A DNA stretch of 64,000 nucleotides from Candidatus Izimoplasma sp. ZiA1 (GCA_002285055.1 NQYJ01000001.1:124001-188000); one strand, 5' to 3'; shown: positions 18,941 to 27,013, numbered from the stretch's first letter. The notes: a model not told the origin generated them from the sequence alone. Numbers and translations are program-made.

Positions 18941-18964
18941 AAAAACGAGCTTTTCAGCTCGTCT
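18941..18964 (-). terminator. terminator of acyltransferase-gltS operon
   Basis: ACGAGC and GCTCGT pair around a six-base loop (18945-18962), followed on the minus strand by TTTTTTATTG. The hairpin touches the gltS stop codon. Confidence 0.85.
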
Positions 18965-20330
18965 ATTTTTTATTTATTTTTAGAACAATAAATATCAGTA
19001 TCAAAGAATACACTATCGGTATGACAAATAACAAAATTGTAAATATATTATTACCTGATTCAATAGCTAGACCAGGAAACATTATTAATGCAAATAATGG
19101 TAACGCCAGTGAAATGGCAGTTCCACTACCTAAAACCATTTCTTCTGCGACTGGTGATTCTAAATCTTTGTCAATTCCCTTTAGAAGAGCTAATCCTGTT
19201 GATGCTGTTCCTGTTAACATACCAAATAAACCGAAAAAGAAATGATGTTCATACTCTTTATCATAAACTTTTTTAATAATTAGTTTTAAGAACACAAATG
19301 TTACAATTGTTCCTGTTGTTGCTAAAACAATTACAAGTAAATAGTATTCTTTAATAGAACTTATTGTGATTGATAAAACAGCAGCAGCAATTAGAAAGTT
19401 AAATGCTAAAGAACTAATATTTGAAAGAATATAATTATTAGTCATAAACGTTAGATTTTTACCTTTTTTCTCCATTGAGGTAATAATCTTTTTAAAAATA
19501 AGTGCGTAAATAATACCAATCAAGAAATTAAATCCATGGAATACTCCGGCAAAAGTCACTCCTAAATCACCTAATTTAGGGAAAAACCACCCTTCTAAAA
19601 ATACCAAGGTTAGATAAACAGCTCCATAAATTAGTGCTATAATAGCTGCTTGAGTAGTTAATGCATCAAAAACTCTTATTTCCTTAATAGTTTCAAACTC
19701 AAAAACTTCTTTCACTGTTGATTCCTCGTTATGAAACTTATTAATATTTAAGTTATTTTTACGAGATAAATAGTTTAATGCGATTACACCAATAACTCCA
19801 CCAACTAAAAATCCAATTGATGCAATTGTTGATCCAAGTGCTTCACCATATAGCAAAGGACTGATTTCTCTTAACTCATATGAGCGTCCAATGTTTGCAG
19901 CTAAACCAGGTCCTTGACCAAAACCTAGTGGCAATAATAAACCAGCTCCATCAAAAATATCTTTAAATAGTAAATATACAACTGTAACCCCCACAGCTGC
20001 CTGAAGTAAATAAGTTGTGACAATAATCATCCCAGTAGACCAAATTCTTCTGTTAGTTTTATTATCAGTTCTCTTTAACGTCATCGCAATAAAACCTATT
20101 GCCAATGAATGATATACTATCTCCCTAATGACTCCTGCTCTATCTAATGTATACATCCCAATAAAACCATCAGAAAAAATGAGCCCAATAAATCCACCTA
20201 GTAACGCTGTAGGTAAAATTATTCTATTTAAAAACGGTACTTTTTCCTTAATTACTTTCCCAAAAAATAATAGGATACCAATAAATACAAAATAAATAGT
20301 AATATCCCAAGTTTCTACTGCCTCAAACAT
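18963..20330 (-). CDS. gltS: sodium/glutamate symporter family protein
   Basis: The 455-residue polytopic protein has about 11-12 hydrophobic segments and the GltS family hallmark PLGFGQGPGLAANIG near residue 135-150, with a second inverted-repeat motif FGLFGMLTGTASTG near residue 365. GltS carriers import glutamate with Na+. Imported glutamate would suit the amino acid metabolism of this organism, but related carriers with other substrates exist. It lies 3 bp after the acyltransferase gene, so they are probably cotranscribed. Residues about 195-215 form a hydrophilic cytoplasmic loop. Confidence 0.85.
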   Translation of the reverse strand: MFEAVETWDITIYFVFIGILLFFGKVIKEKVPFLNRIILPTALLGGFIGLIFSDGFIGMYTLDRAGVIREIVYHSLAIGFIAMTLKRTDNKTNRRIWSTGMIIVTTYLLQAAVGVTVVYLLFKDIFDGAGLLLPLGFGQGPGLAANIGRSYELREISPLLYGEALGSTIASIGFLVGGVIGVIALNYLSRKNNLNINKFHNEESTVKEVFEFETIKEIRVFDALTTQAAIIALIYGAVYLTLVFLEGWFFPKLGDLGVTFAGVFHGFNFLIGIIYALIFKKIITSMEKKGKNLTFMTNNYILSNISSLAFNFLIAAAVLSITISSIKEYYLLVIVLATTGTIVTFVFLKLIIKKVYDKEYEHHFFFGLFGMLTGTASTGLALLKGIDKDLESPVAEEMVLGSGTAISLALPLFALIMFPGLAIESGNNIFTILLFVIPIVYSLILIFIVLKINKK

Positions 20331-20333
20331 TAA

Positions 20334-21473
20334 TTATGCCTCCTTTATAGTTGTAACTAAATCCAATAAGAATTTAGGACTTTCTGTGATGAACAAATAT
20401 GTTTGGTTTTTGTAATCAAATGAAAATTCATTTGATTCAGTATATGCCTCTCCTTTTATATCTACTATACTAATACTTTCTTGATTATTATCATATTCAA
20501 TAACTAGTAACTTATTAGAAAAATTAAGTTTACAATTCCTAGAAATCATAATTTTTTTGTTTTTTTCCCAATCAATTTTATAGTATTCACCCTCCACTAC
20601 AAAACGATTTAAATTTTTCTTTCTTATAAGTGTTTCTTGATATGCTCCCCATTCAACAAAATTATCATATATCGTGTTGTTAATATACCCATAATCGTCA
20701 ATAGTCCCAGTTTCTCCACAGTTTGAACATTTAATTGAGTCACCTGAAGTTTTTATTGTATTAATTGATTCACACGCAGGGCAACCATAAATAACTCTGT
20801 GAGCCCCTTCAAGGCGATTTTTTCCTATATACTTATGGTTTCGTTTTCGATTCCATTCATAGTCATTATATTTATATGATTCTATCATTCCATCGTAGAT
20901 ATCATCAACTGACATATCTTTTAGTTGTTCTTTAGTAAAAAGCAAACTCATTTCAATTTCCACATATGGATTTTTAGTTTTACTTTTTCGCCATCTTGGT
21001 TTAGCTAAATAACCTCCTGAAGTTTTAGCAACTACGACATCTATCTTCTGCATTTTTAACAATTTTGCAGTTGCATACATTGACTCGGTATTAGTTCCAT
21101 AATAAGAAGTATTGCCTTCAGGATAAAGTGCAATCGAATTGCCGTTTTTAACAAATCTTCTAATACTTCTAATTGTTTGAATGTCAGATTGTCCTTTTCT
21201 TTTAACAATAGAGTCAATCATTTTTGTCATTCCAATACGTTTCTTTAAATCAGTATAGACAAAAGCATTAACAACCGGTATTGCGTAACCTCTAAGAACA
21301 AAATTACAAAAAAAAGCATCCATCAAAAGAACATGATTACCAATCAAAAAAAAGGGCCCTTTTTGCTTTGGATCAAAATTTACATATTTGTAGTTTACAT
21401 TATAAACTCTTAAAAAATAATTCTTCAAAATAAATTTTACAATCATTGAAATACAGTATTTTAATTTTGACAT
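20334..21473 (-). CDS. PlsC-like acyltransferase with C-terminal zinc ribbon
   Basis: The first 220 residues form an acyl-glycerophosphate acyltransferase domain: the catalytic NHVLLMD (NHx4D, near residue 47), a KGQSD segment, and ALYPEGNTSYYG (motif III). After residue 220 a zinc ribbon follows with CPAC and CSNC about 18 residues apart, then a C-terminal beta-rich part of about 110 residues with no family I recognise. The domain mix is unusual, because most PlsC proteins end near residue 240. The start is ATG 21473 behind GGAAAGGTGA. The acyl acceptor is unknown. Confidence 0.82.
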   Translation of the reverse strand: MSKLKYCISMIVKFILKNYFLRVYNVNYKYVNFDPKQKGPFFLIGNHVLLMDAFFCNFVLRGYAIPVVNAFVYTDLKKRIGMTKMIDSIVKRKGQSDIQTIRSIRRFVKNGNSIALYPEGNTSYYGTNTESMYATAKLLKMQKIDVVVAKTSGGYLAKPRWRKSKTKNPYVEIEMSLLFTKEQLKDMSVDDIYDGMIESYKYNDYEWNRKRNHKYIGKNRLEGAHRVIYGCPACESINTIKTSGDSIKCSNCGETGTIDDYGYINNTIYDNFVEWGAYQETLIRKKNLNRFVVEGEYYKIDWEKNKKIMISRNCKLNFSNKLLVIEYDNNQESISIVDIKGEAYTESNEFSFDYKNQTYLFITESPKFLLDLVTTIKEA

Positions 21474-21502
21474 CGAGTATCACCTTTCCATTAACTATTA
21501 TT

Positions 21503-21511
21503 ATTATAACA
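21503..21511 (-). promoter_or_regulatory. extended -10 promoter of acyltransferase-gltS operon
   Basis: TGTTATAAT on the minus strand, 30 bases before the ATG at 21473. TTGATT lies 15 bases upstream, so the -35 spacing is short. Confidence 0.6.
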
Positions 21512-21550
21512 CCTTTTATTAAAAATCAAAATACGTGGGAATAAAGGTAT

Positions 21551-21577
21551 CAAAAAAGGAGCAAATTTTGCTCCTTT
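21551..21577 (-). terminator. terminator of the SPFH protein gene
   Basis: GGAGCAAA and TTTGCTCC form a tight hairpin (21557-21574) followed on the minus strand by TTTTTTGA. Confidence 0.85.
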
Positions 21578-21605
21578 ATTTCTTTTTGTTATAACGAATA
21601 GGTTA

Positions 21606-22328
21606 TTATTTTTTTACAATGTTTTTAACAGTATCTATAACACTTGCAGTTTTAAATGACTCTAATACTTCAACTGGAATTGCAAAAATAACAGTATTTG
21701 ATTTATCGCCAGATAAATCATTAATAGTTGCCAACGTTCTTAAGTGCATTGCTCCAGGTACTGAAGAAAGTATCTTAGCTGCATCTGCTAACTTTTGAGA
21801 TGCTCCAACTTCACCCTCACTCTTAACAATGATAGCTCTTTTTTCTCTTTCAGCCTCAGCTACTCTAGCAATAATTCTTTCCATATCCTCAGGAATCTGA
21901 ATATCTTTAATTTCTACTCTTTCAACTTTTATTCCCCATGGATCAGTCTCAGTATCAACTATCTCTTTAATTTCCTTAGAGATAACTTTAAGATTAGATA
22001 GTAATTCATCAAGTTCAAACCCTCCAAGTGAATTTCTTAAAGTTGTCTGTGCTAATTGAGCAACTGCAAAGAAACAATCTTTAACTTCTAATACGGCTTT
22101 TTTTGCATCAAAAACCTTATAATAAACTACAGCATTGATTGTTATTGTAACGTTATCCTTTGTAATACATTTTTGTTGTGGAACGTCTTGTGTTATAGTT
22201 CTTAAATCAATTTTTCTAGCTTCATGAATAACAGGAATTACTAATCTAATACCCGGTTCCATAACCTTAATAAACTTACCAAATCTAAACTTTATAGCTC
22301 TTTCATATTCCTTTACTATAGTAAACAT
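21606..22328 (-). CDS. SPFH/Band 7 (stomatin-like) protein without membrane anchor
   Basis: The 240-residue protein is a slipin/stomatin homologue: VKEYERAIKFRFGKF at the start, PGIRLVIPVIHEARKIDLRT, KDNVTITINAVVYYKVFD, AQLAQTTLRNSLGGFELDELLS, then the coiled PEDMERIIARVAEAEREKRA helix. Stomatins usually have an N-terminal hydrophobic hairpin or membrane helix; here the Band 7 domain starts at residue 1. No NfeD partner gene is adjacent. It stands alone, with its own extended -10 promoter and terminator. A scaffold role at membranes is the family expectation only. Confidence 0.88.
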   Translation of the reverse strand: MFTIVKEYERAIKFRFGKFIKVMEPGIRLVIPVIHEARKIDLRTITQDVPQQKCITKDNVTITINAVVYYKVFDAKKAVLEVKDCFFAVAQLAQTTLRNSLGGFELDELLSNLKVISKEIKEIVDTETDPWGIKVERVEIKDIQIPEDMERIIARVAEAEREKRAIIVKSEGEVGASQKLADAAKILSSVPGAMHLRTLATINDLSGDKSNTVIFAIPVEVLESFKTASVIDTVKNIVKK

Positions 22329-22349
22329 ATAATCACTTCCTTCTTAAAA

Positions 22350-22358
22350 ATTATACCA
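22350..22358 (-). promoter_or_regulatory. extended -10 promoter of the SPFH gene
   Basis: TGGTATAAT on the minus strand lies 22 bases before the ATG at 22328. The -35 position is poorly conserved. Confidence 0.55.
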
Positions 22359-22393
22359 TTATTTATAATCAATACATAGTAGAAAAAAGATAA

Positions 22394-22424
22394 GTATAAA
22401 AAAAAGCTGAATATCAGCTTTACT
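22394..22424 (-). terminator. terminator of the tRNA cluster
   Basis: AAAGCTGA and TCAGCTTT (22403-22421) form a hairpin followed on the minus strand by a run of T residues. It lies just after tRNA-Phe, the last tRNA of the cluster. Confidence 0.85.
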
Positions 22425-22434
22425 TAGATAAAGA

Positions 22435-22510
22435 TGGTGGCTCGGGACAGAATCGAACTGCCGACACATGGATTTTCAATCCATTGCTCTACCGACTGAG
22501 CTACCGAGCC
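22435..22510 (-). tRNA. tRNA-Phe (GAA)
   Basis: A 76-nt cloverleaf with encoded CCA. The acceptor GGCTCGG pairs with CCGAGCC, and the loop TTGAAAA gives anticodon GAA. It is the last tRNA of the cluster, 4 bases after tRNA-Asp. Confidence 0.97.
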
Positions 22511-22514
22511 AAAA

Positions 22515-22590
22515 TGGCGGTCCTGACGGGAATCGAACCCGCGATCTCCAGTGTGACAGACTGGCATGTTAACCGCTACACCACAGGACC
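22515..22590 (-). tRNA. tRNA-Asp (GTC)
   Basis: A 76-nt cloverleaf with encoded CCA. The acceptor GGTCCTG pairs with CAGGACC, and the anticodon loop CTGTCAC reads GTC. Confidence 0.97.
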
Positions 22591-22591
22591 A

Positions 22592-22668
22592 TGGTTGCGG
22601 GGGAAGGATTTGAACCAACGACCTTCGGGTTATGAGCCCGATGAGCTACCAGACTGCTCCACCCCGCG
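22592..22668 (-). tRNA. initiator tRNA-fMet (CAT)
   Basis: A 77-nt tRNA with loop CTCATAA (anticodon CAT). The first acceptor pair is a C1-A72 mismatch (CGCGGGG against CCCCGCA), the mark of bacterial initiators. The CCA is encoded. Confidence 0.97.
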
Positions 22669-22743
22669 ATATTTAAGCATAAATGCTTTTTAAAAATTAG
22701 TTCTTGATACATTTTTGAATAAAACTTTGAATAAAACAGTAAA

Positions 22744-22836
22744 TGGCGGAGGAAGAGGGATTCGAACCCCCGCGACGTTTTCACGTCCTGTCGGTTTTCA
22801 AGACCGATCCCTTCAGCCGGACTTGGGTATTCCTCC
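22744..22836 (-). tRNA. tRNA-Ser (TGA)
   Basis: A 93-nt class II tRNA with a long variable arm (GACGT...ACGTC). The anticodon loop CTTGAAA reads TGA. The CCA is encoded. Confidence 0.97.
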
Positions 22837-22865
22837 AAAAATCCGTATTATTCATATATTTAAAT

Positions 22866-22943
22866 TGGTGGACCCGGTAGGACTCGAACCTACGACCTAC
22901 CGGTTATGAGCCGGGAGCTCTAACCAGACTGAGCTACGGGTCC
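22866..22943 (-). tRNA. tRNA-Ile2 (CAT, lysidine type)
   Basis: A 78-nt tRNA with anticodon CAT. Its acceptor GGACC/GGTCC and the T-arm region GTCGTAGGTTCGAGTCCTAC resemble the Bacillus tRNA-Ile2 that reads AUA after lysidine modification. It also occupies the same position (Met, Ile2, Ser, fMet, Asp, Phe) as in the B. subtilis trnB cluster. The outer anticodon stem pair is C-T. The modifying enzyme TilS is encoded at 55720. Confidence 0.85.
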
Positions 22944-22958
22944 ATAAAATAAATTTTA

Positions 22959-23035
22959 TGGTAGCGGCAGAGGGAGTCGAACCCCCGACCTTTCGGGTAT
23001 GAACCGAGTGCTCTAGCCAGCTGAGCTACACCGCC
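22959..23035 (-). tRNA. elongator tRNA-Met (CAT)
   Basis: A 77-nt tRNA starting GGCGGTGTAGCTCAGCTGG, very like the Bacillus elongator tRNA-Met, with anticodon loop TTCATAC. The CCA is encoded. Confidence 0.93.
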
Positions 23036-23053
23036 AAATTATATTCAAAAAAC

Positions 23054-23127
23054 TGGTGGAGCCGACAAAAAATGTCATTAATTGTAAACTCTCCCAGATT
23101 TTACAAGGTCCGCTGACCTTGGGAGTT
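23054..23127 (-). pseudogene. tRNA-Ala-like remnant with three hairpins and CCA end
   Basis: Between tRNA-Leu and tRNA-Met the minus strand ends in GGCTCCACCA, identical to the 3' end of the intact tRNA-Ala at 23479. It also contains AGGTCAGCGG (variable/T-arm region of that tRNA) and CTGGGAGAG (its D-arm), but in the wrong order. The piece folds into three consecutive hairpins: AAGGTC/GACCTT, TTGTAAA/TTTACAA and GACA/TGTC. No anticodon stem is present. It is either a scrambled dead tRNA-Ala or a small structured RNA cut from the tRNA transcript. Confidence 0.6.
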
Positions 23128-23133
23128 AAAGAA

Positions 23134-23220
23134 TGGTACCTAGGGCCGGAGTCGAACCGGCACGATATTGCTATCATTGGATTTTAAGTCCAACGCGTCT
23201 ACCAATTCCGCCACCCAGGC
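23134..23220 (-). tRNA. tRNA-Leu (TAA)
   Basis: An 87-nt class II tRNA with acceptor GCCTGGG, anticodon loop CTTAAAA (TAA) and an encoded CCA. Confidence 0.97.
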
Positions 23221-23223
23221 AAA

Positions 23224-23299
23224 TGGTGTCCTGCAGAGGATTCGAACCTCTGACCCTCTGATTAAAAGTCAGATGCTCTACCGACTGAGCTAGCAGGAC
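23224..23299 (-). tRNA. tRNA-Lys (TTT)
   Basis: A 76-nt tRNA with acceptor GTCCTGC/GCAGGAC, anticodon loop CTTTTAA (TTT) and encoded CCA. Confidence 0.97.
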
Positions 23300-23301
23300 G
23301 A

Positions 23302-23377
<76 letters not shown>

Positions 23378-23382
23378 AATAA

Positions 23383-23458
23383 TGGTGGAGATTACTGGGC
23401 TCGAACCAGTGACCCCTTGCTTGTAAGGCAAGTGCTCTCCCAACTGAGCTAAACCTCC
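23383..23458 (-). tRNA. tRNA-Val (TAC)
   Basis: A 76-nt tRNA starting GGAGGTTTAGCTCAG, with anticodon loop CTTACAA (TAC) and encoded CCA. Confidence 0.97.
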
Positions 23459-23478
23459 ATTATTATATGAACTTTTTA

Positions 23479-23554
23479 TGGTGGAGCCTAGCGGGATCGA
23501 ACCGCTGACCTCCTGCGTGCAAGGCAGGCGCTCTCCCAGCTGAGCTAAGGCCCC
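23479..23554 (-). tRNA. tRNA-Ala (TGC)
   Basis: A 76-nt tRNA starting GGGGCCTTAGCTCAG, with anticodon loop CTTGCAC (TGC) and 3' end AGGCTCCACCA. Parts of it recur in the remnant at 23054-23127. Confidence 0.97.
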
Positions 23555-23577
23555 ATAATGATGACTAAAAATATTTT

Positions 23578-23655
<78 letters not shown>

Positions 23656-23681
23656 CACCAAATTACATTAGTGCGTTTTTT

Positions 23682-23710
23682 ATTCTACTATCTATTTACG
23701 ATTATGTCAA
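23682..23710 (-). promoter_or_regulatory. strong promoter before tRNA-Ile
   Basis: On the minus strand a perfect TTGACA (23705-23710) and TAGAAT (23682-23687) are 17 bases apart. The start point would be about 20 bases before tRNA-Ile, so the ten tRNAs after Ala and the Ile and Ala genes form a separate unit from Tyr-Gln. Confidence 0.85.
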
Positions 23711-23752
23711 TAACTTTTAGAATATTTTTTAAAGTTTTTCCAGCAAGCAGTA

Positions 23753-23827
23753 TGGCTGGGCTGGATGGAGTCGAACCATCGATCCCGGAGTCAAAGTCCG
23801 GTGCCTTAACCACTTGGCCACAGCCCA
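23753..23827 (-). tRNA. tRNA-Gln (TTG)
   Basis: A 75-nt tRNA with acceptor TGGGCTG/CAGCCCA, anticodon loop CTTTGAC (TTG) and encoded CCA. Confidence 0.97.
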
Positions 23828-23830
23828 TTA

Positions 23831-23914
23831 TGGTGGAGGGGGACGGATTCGAACCGCCGAACCCTAAGGAACAGAGTTACAGTCTGTCGCGTTTAGCCTC
23901 TTCGCTACCCCTCC
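23831..23914 (-). tRNA. tRNA-Tyr (GTA)
   Basis: An 84-nt class II tRNA with acceptor GGAGGGG, anticodon loop CTGTAAC (GTA) and encoded CCA. It is the first gene of the cluster. Confidence 0.97.
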
Positions 23915-23930
23915 GAAACTCGCAAGTAAT

Positions 23931-23959
23931 ATTTTATTATATAAGAAAAGAAAAATCAA
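23931..23959 (-). promoter_or_regulatory. promoter before tRNA-Tyr
   Basis: TTGATT (23954-23959) and TAAAAT (23931-23936) on the minus strand with 17-base spacing, about 17 bases before tRNA-Tyr. Confidence 0.6.
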
Positions 23960-23960
23960 G

Positions 23961-24245
23961 CTATTTTTTCAAAGGATATTTTATAGCATTTTTTTCTAGT
24001 TTTTCTTCTATCATTTCATTTATATCAAAACCTAAATCGTGCGCTAAAGCAAGCGAATAAATCATAACATCAGCAAGCTCCTCTTTTACATTTATAAGAT
24101 TCAGTGGTTCATCACTCCATTGAAAATTTTCTAATAATTCTGCAGCTTCTATTATTATAGACTTTGATAAAGATGAAGGAGTATCATGTTCTTCCCAGCC
24201 TCTATTATTTCTAAATTCAATTATTTTCTCTATCATTTCTTTCAT
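23961..24245 (-). CDS. MazG-like nucleotide pyrophosphohydrolase
   Basis: About 94 residues from ATG 24245 behind AAGGTGA; a longer frame to 24290 has no binding site. The all-alpha NTP pyrophosphatase pattern is clear: SLSKSIIIEAAELLENFQW (ExxE metal motif) and VKEELADVMIYSLALAHDLG (ExxD). These enzymes hydrolyse non-canonical or excess NTPs to the monophosphate. The domain occurs once, as in small MazG-like house-cleaning proteins. The gene stands alone, divergent from the response regulator at 24384. Confidence 0.88.
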   Translation of the reverse strand: MKEMIEKIIEFRNNRGWEEHDTPSSLSKSIIIEAAELLENFQWSDEPLNLINVKEELADVMIYSLALAHDLGFDINEMIEEKLEKNAIKYPLKK

Positions 24246-24353
24246 ATTATCACCTTGTATTATTCTACCACATTTAGATTCTATCATCAAAAGTTATGGT
24301 GATAATGTGAAAATAGGGGTTTTCAGATAATTAATATGTTAATATATTATATA

Positions 24354-24359
24354 TATAAT
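24354..24359 (+). promoter_or_regulatory. -10 box of first two-component system
   Basis: TATAAT in an A/T-alternating stretch 24 bases before the ATG at 24384. No convincing -35 is seen. Confidence 0.4.
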
Positions 24360-24383
24360 AAAGATGGATTATGAGGTGTTAAT

Positions 24384-25064
24384 ATGAATAAAACTGTTTT
24401 AATAATTGAAGACGAACTTAGTTTATTAAATATACTTTCCGCATATTTTAAAAAAGAGGAGTTTCAAGTTGTTCTTGCACATGATGGTTTACAAGGATTA
24501 GAAGCTTTTGAAAAGAATGAAATAGATATCGTATGTTGTGATGTTTTAATGCCTAAAATTAATGGATGGGATGTCGTTAAATCAATAAGACAAAAAAGCA
24601 ACATACCAATAATTATGATGACTGCACTAGGTAGTGAGGATAACCAATTAAAAGGGTACAATTTAGAAGTTGATGATTATATAACAAAACCTTTTTCACC
24701 TGCTATATTAGTTGCAAAGACAAAAGCCCTTCTAAAAAGAAGTGTAGCTGAACTAAGTAATTTTGATGAATCAATAGAAATAGGTAATATTGTAATCAAT
24801 AAAACAGGTAGAACTGTTTTTGAAAACAATGTAGAATTGCATCTTTCAAAAACAGAGTTTGATTTACTATTTTTCTTTATTAAGAATCAAAACATTGTTT
24901 TAGATAGAGTTACTATCCTTGATGAAGTATGGGGTATGGATGTTTATGTAGAGGAAAGAGTAGTTGACACATATATCAAAGTGTTAAGAAAAAAACTTGG
25001 AGAAAGTGGCAACTATATAAAGACAATATTTGGTGTAGGTTATAAATTTGAAACTAATAAATAG
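24384..25064 (+). CDS. OmpR-family response regulator (system 1)
   Basis: The 226-residue protein has a receiver domain (LIIEDE acidic pocket near residue 8, phospho-acceptor Asp 53 in CCDVLMP, the MMTALG Thr/Ala, and DDYITKPF with the conserved Lys) and a C-terminal winged helix (LSKTEFDLLFFF, DEVWGMDVYVEERVVDTYIKVLRKKLG). Its last 17 bp overlap the TTG start of the kinase gene. It is a close paralogue of the regulator at 34687, with the same gene arrangement. The target genes cannot be told. Confidence 0.94.
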   Translation: MNKTVLIIEDELSLLNILSAYFKKEEFQVVLAHDGLQGLEAFEKNEIDIVCCDVLMPKINGWDVVKSIRQKSNIPIIMMTALGSEDNQLKGYNLEVDDYITKPFSPAILVAKTKALLKRSVAELSNFDESIEIGNIVINKTGRTVFENNVELHLSKTEFDLLFFFIKNQNIVLDRVTILDEVWGMDVYVEERVVDTYIKVLRKKLGESGNYIKTIFGVGYKFETNK

Positions 25065-26799
25065 GATAAAAAGTAGTTTTATTCAAAGAATTTTTCTATC
25101 TTTGTTCCTTGTATTTGTTCTTTTATTTATTTCAGCATTCTTTATTCAGGGAATTATTTTTGAAAACTATTTTGTTAAGAACACAGTAAGCAAAAATATC
25201 CAGTTAATTGATGATTTACTAGACTCTACAGACGTTTCAACAATTGAAGACGACTTAATATCATATATGAAAGAATCTAATACCACGTCAATTTTAACTC
25301 CCTCATCAGAGTTCAATGACGGTTTGGTAACACTAAGTTTAATTGAAATTACAGTAGTTGACGGGGATAATGAATATTCAATCTTTGCCCCCAACACAGA
25401 AAATACTGCAATTGAACTTGGACAAGTAGTTTCTTCAGTTTCATATAGTACAAGTTTAGGAGACTATATTCCTGTATACTTAAAAATTGGGACAGATGTT
25501 TTAATCAACTCAAGAATGGGTATGATTAGTGATATTTACCAAGATTTTATTCCGGATATCAATCCTCAATCTAGAACAGTAATAGTTGGGAATGTAACAG
25601 AAATAGGACTTCAAAGCAGCACTTCAAACGCATTGCACCCTATAATATCAAATGAGATTTTAAATATAATTACTCAAAATTATAAAGATGTTGGAAATTT
25701 TAAGAATGGGTTTTATTACACTACTACAGATTCTACAAATCAAAACCTGGTTTTTCTTGCAACATCTACAATAAACTCTGAGGACTATATATTGTTATCA
25801 GTATATTCTATGGAAAACATTGAGTTTGCAGTTAGAAATGCATCTCTAATTAATATTTATATTTTTGTAGTTATATTTTCTATATTATTAATAGCATCGT
25901 TTATCTATACTAGAGAATTCTCAAAACCGATTAAATTTATTAATAAACAAGCTAAAAAAATGTCAAACTTAGATTTTTCATCAGAGCAGATTGATTATAA
26001 CTATAATGATGAGTTTGGTGAACTTGTTAGAAACATTAACACACTTGGAGCTAACCTCGAATTTTCAATACAGGATATTGAGGAAAAAAATGAAATGATC
26101 ATAAAAAATATTGAGAACGAGTTGTCTGTGGAAAAAAATAAAAGAGACTTTATTTCTGGTTTATCTCATGAAATTAAAACACCGCTAGCTGTTATTCAAG
26201 CAGCCGCAGAAGCCCTAGAAAATGATATTTTCACAGAGGAATCTGATAAAAAGGATCAACTAAAATTAATTCAAAAAGAAGTAAGTAGAACCAATAGTTT
26301 GATTCTCAAGATGCTTGATGTTTATCAAATTACCGACATTGGTAATTCGCAACGTAAAATTGATTTATCAGATACCCTTAACAAATCAATTGAATCTCAT
26401 CAATCAATGATGAACATTAAAAATATCAAGCCTATATTAAAGTCAGAAGAAACATTCTTTGTTTGTGAAGAAGATAAGTTTGAGCTAGTATTTAGTAATT
26501 TGATCTCAAATGCAATTAAATACAGCCCAAATGACGCAGAATTACAACTATCATTATGTCTTAAAAATGACATAATTACATTTACTATTAAAAATTTTGG
26601 AGCTAAAATCTCTGAAAATGATTTAAATAATATTTTTGAGCCATTCTACAGAGGAGACAAATCTAGAAATCGTAATGATGGTGGAAGTGGTTTAGGTTTA
26701 TATTTAGTGAATCAAATACTTAGAACTTATGGTTCAGAGTGTAAAGTTAAAAGTACTGATGATCATGTTGAGTTTTACTTCAATTTAATAACAGATTAA
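25048..26799 (+). CDS. sensor histidine kinase (system 1)
   Basis: The start is TTG 25048, inside the end of the regulator gene. The 583-residue kinase has a first membrane helix (residues about 14-38), an extracellular sensor of about 225 residues with no recognised family, a second helix (268-288), HAMP (290-340), a HisKA domain with FISGLSHEIKTPL (His 374), and a GHKL ATPase with NAIKYSPN and GGSGLGLYLV. The full catalytic set is present. The signal is unknown. A bidirectional terminator follows. Confidence 0.93.
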   Translation: MKLINRIKSSFIQRIFLSLFLVFVLLFISAFFIQGIIFENYFVKNTVSKNIQLIDDLLDSTDVSTIEDDLISYMKESNTTSILTPSSEFNDGLVTLSLIEITVVDGDNEYSIFAPNTENTAIELGQVVSSVSYSTSLGDYIPVYLKIGTDVLINSRMGMISDIYQDFIPDINPQSRTVIVGNVTEIGLQSSTSNALHPIISNEILNIITQNYKDVGNFKNGFYYTTTDSTNQNLVFLATSTINSEDYILLSVYSMENIEFAVRNASLINIYIFVVIFSILLIASFIYTREFSKPIKFINKQAKKMSNLDFSSEQIDYNYNDEFGELVRNINTLGANLEFSIQDIEEKNEMIIKNIENELSVEKNKRDFISGLSHEIKTPLAVIQAAAEALENDIFTEESDKKDQLKLIQKEVSRTNSLILKMLDVYQITDIGNSQRKIDLSDTLNKSIESHQSMMNIKNIKPILKSEETFFVCEEDKFELVFSNLISNAIKYSPNDAELQLSLCLKNDIITFTIKNFGAKISENDLNNIFEPFYRGDKSRNRNDGGSGLGLYLVNQILRTYGSECKVKSTDDHVEFYFNLITD

Positions 26800-26800
26800 A

Positions 26801-26833
26801 AAAACTATATACCGCTAAGGTATATAGTTTTTA
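26801..26833. terminator. bidirectional terminator between kinase and DUF951 gene
   Basis: AAAACTATATACC and GGTATATAGTTTT pair around a five-base loop (26801-26831) with T-rich flanks on both strands, between convergent genes. Confidence 0.85.
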
Positions 26834-27013
26834 TTTTAATGGAATTGATTTTTTTATCCTTTTATTTAATGTAACTCTATCAATCATTACTATTCTATTA
26901 CAGCCTAGGCATTCTAACTTAACATCAGCACCTACTCGAATAACTTTCCAACTGTTTTCACCACAAGGGTGACCTTTTTTTAAAACTAATACATCCCCAA
27001 TTTCAATCTTCAT
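26831..27013 (-). CDS. DUF951 family protein
   Basis: The 60-residue protein matches DUF951: KIEIGDVLVLKKGHPCGENSWKV, then RVGADVKLECLGCNRIVMI and a basic tail. The three Cys (CG, CLGC) may bind metal. This small family is usually found downstream of parB and mscS near the origin, as here, and its function is unknown. The start overlaps the mscS stop by 11 bp. Confidence 0.88.
   Translation of the reverse strand: MKIEIGDVLVLKKGHPCGENSWKVIRVGADVKLECLGCNRIVMIDRVTLNKRIKKSIPLK

Noticed and set aside
22866..22943. Calling this CAT tRNA a second elongator Met
   Set aside because: Its acceptor and T-arm fit tRNA-Ile2, and the next tRNA (22959) has the elongator Met sequence.
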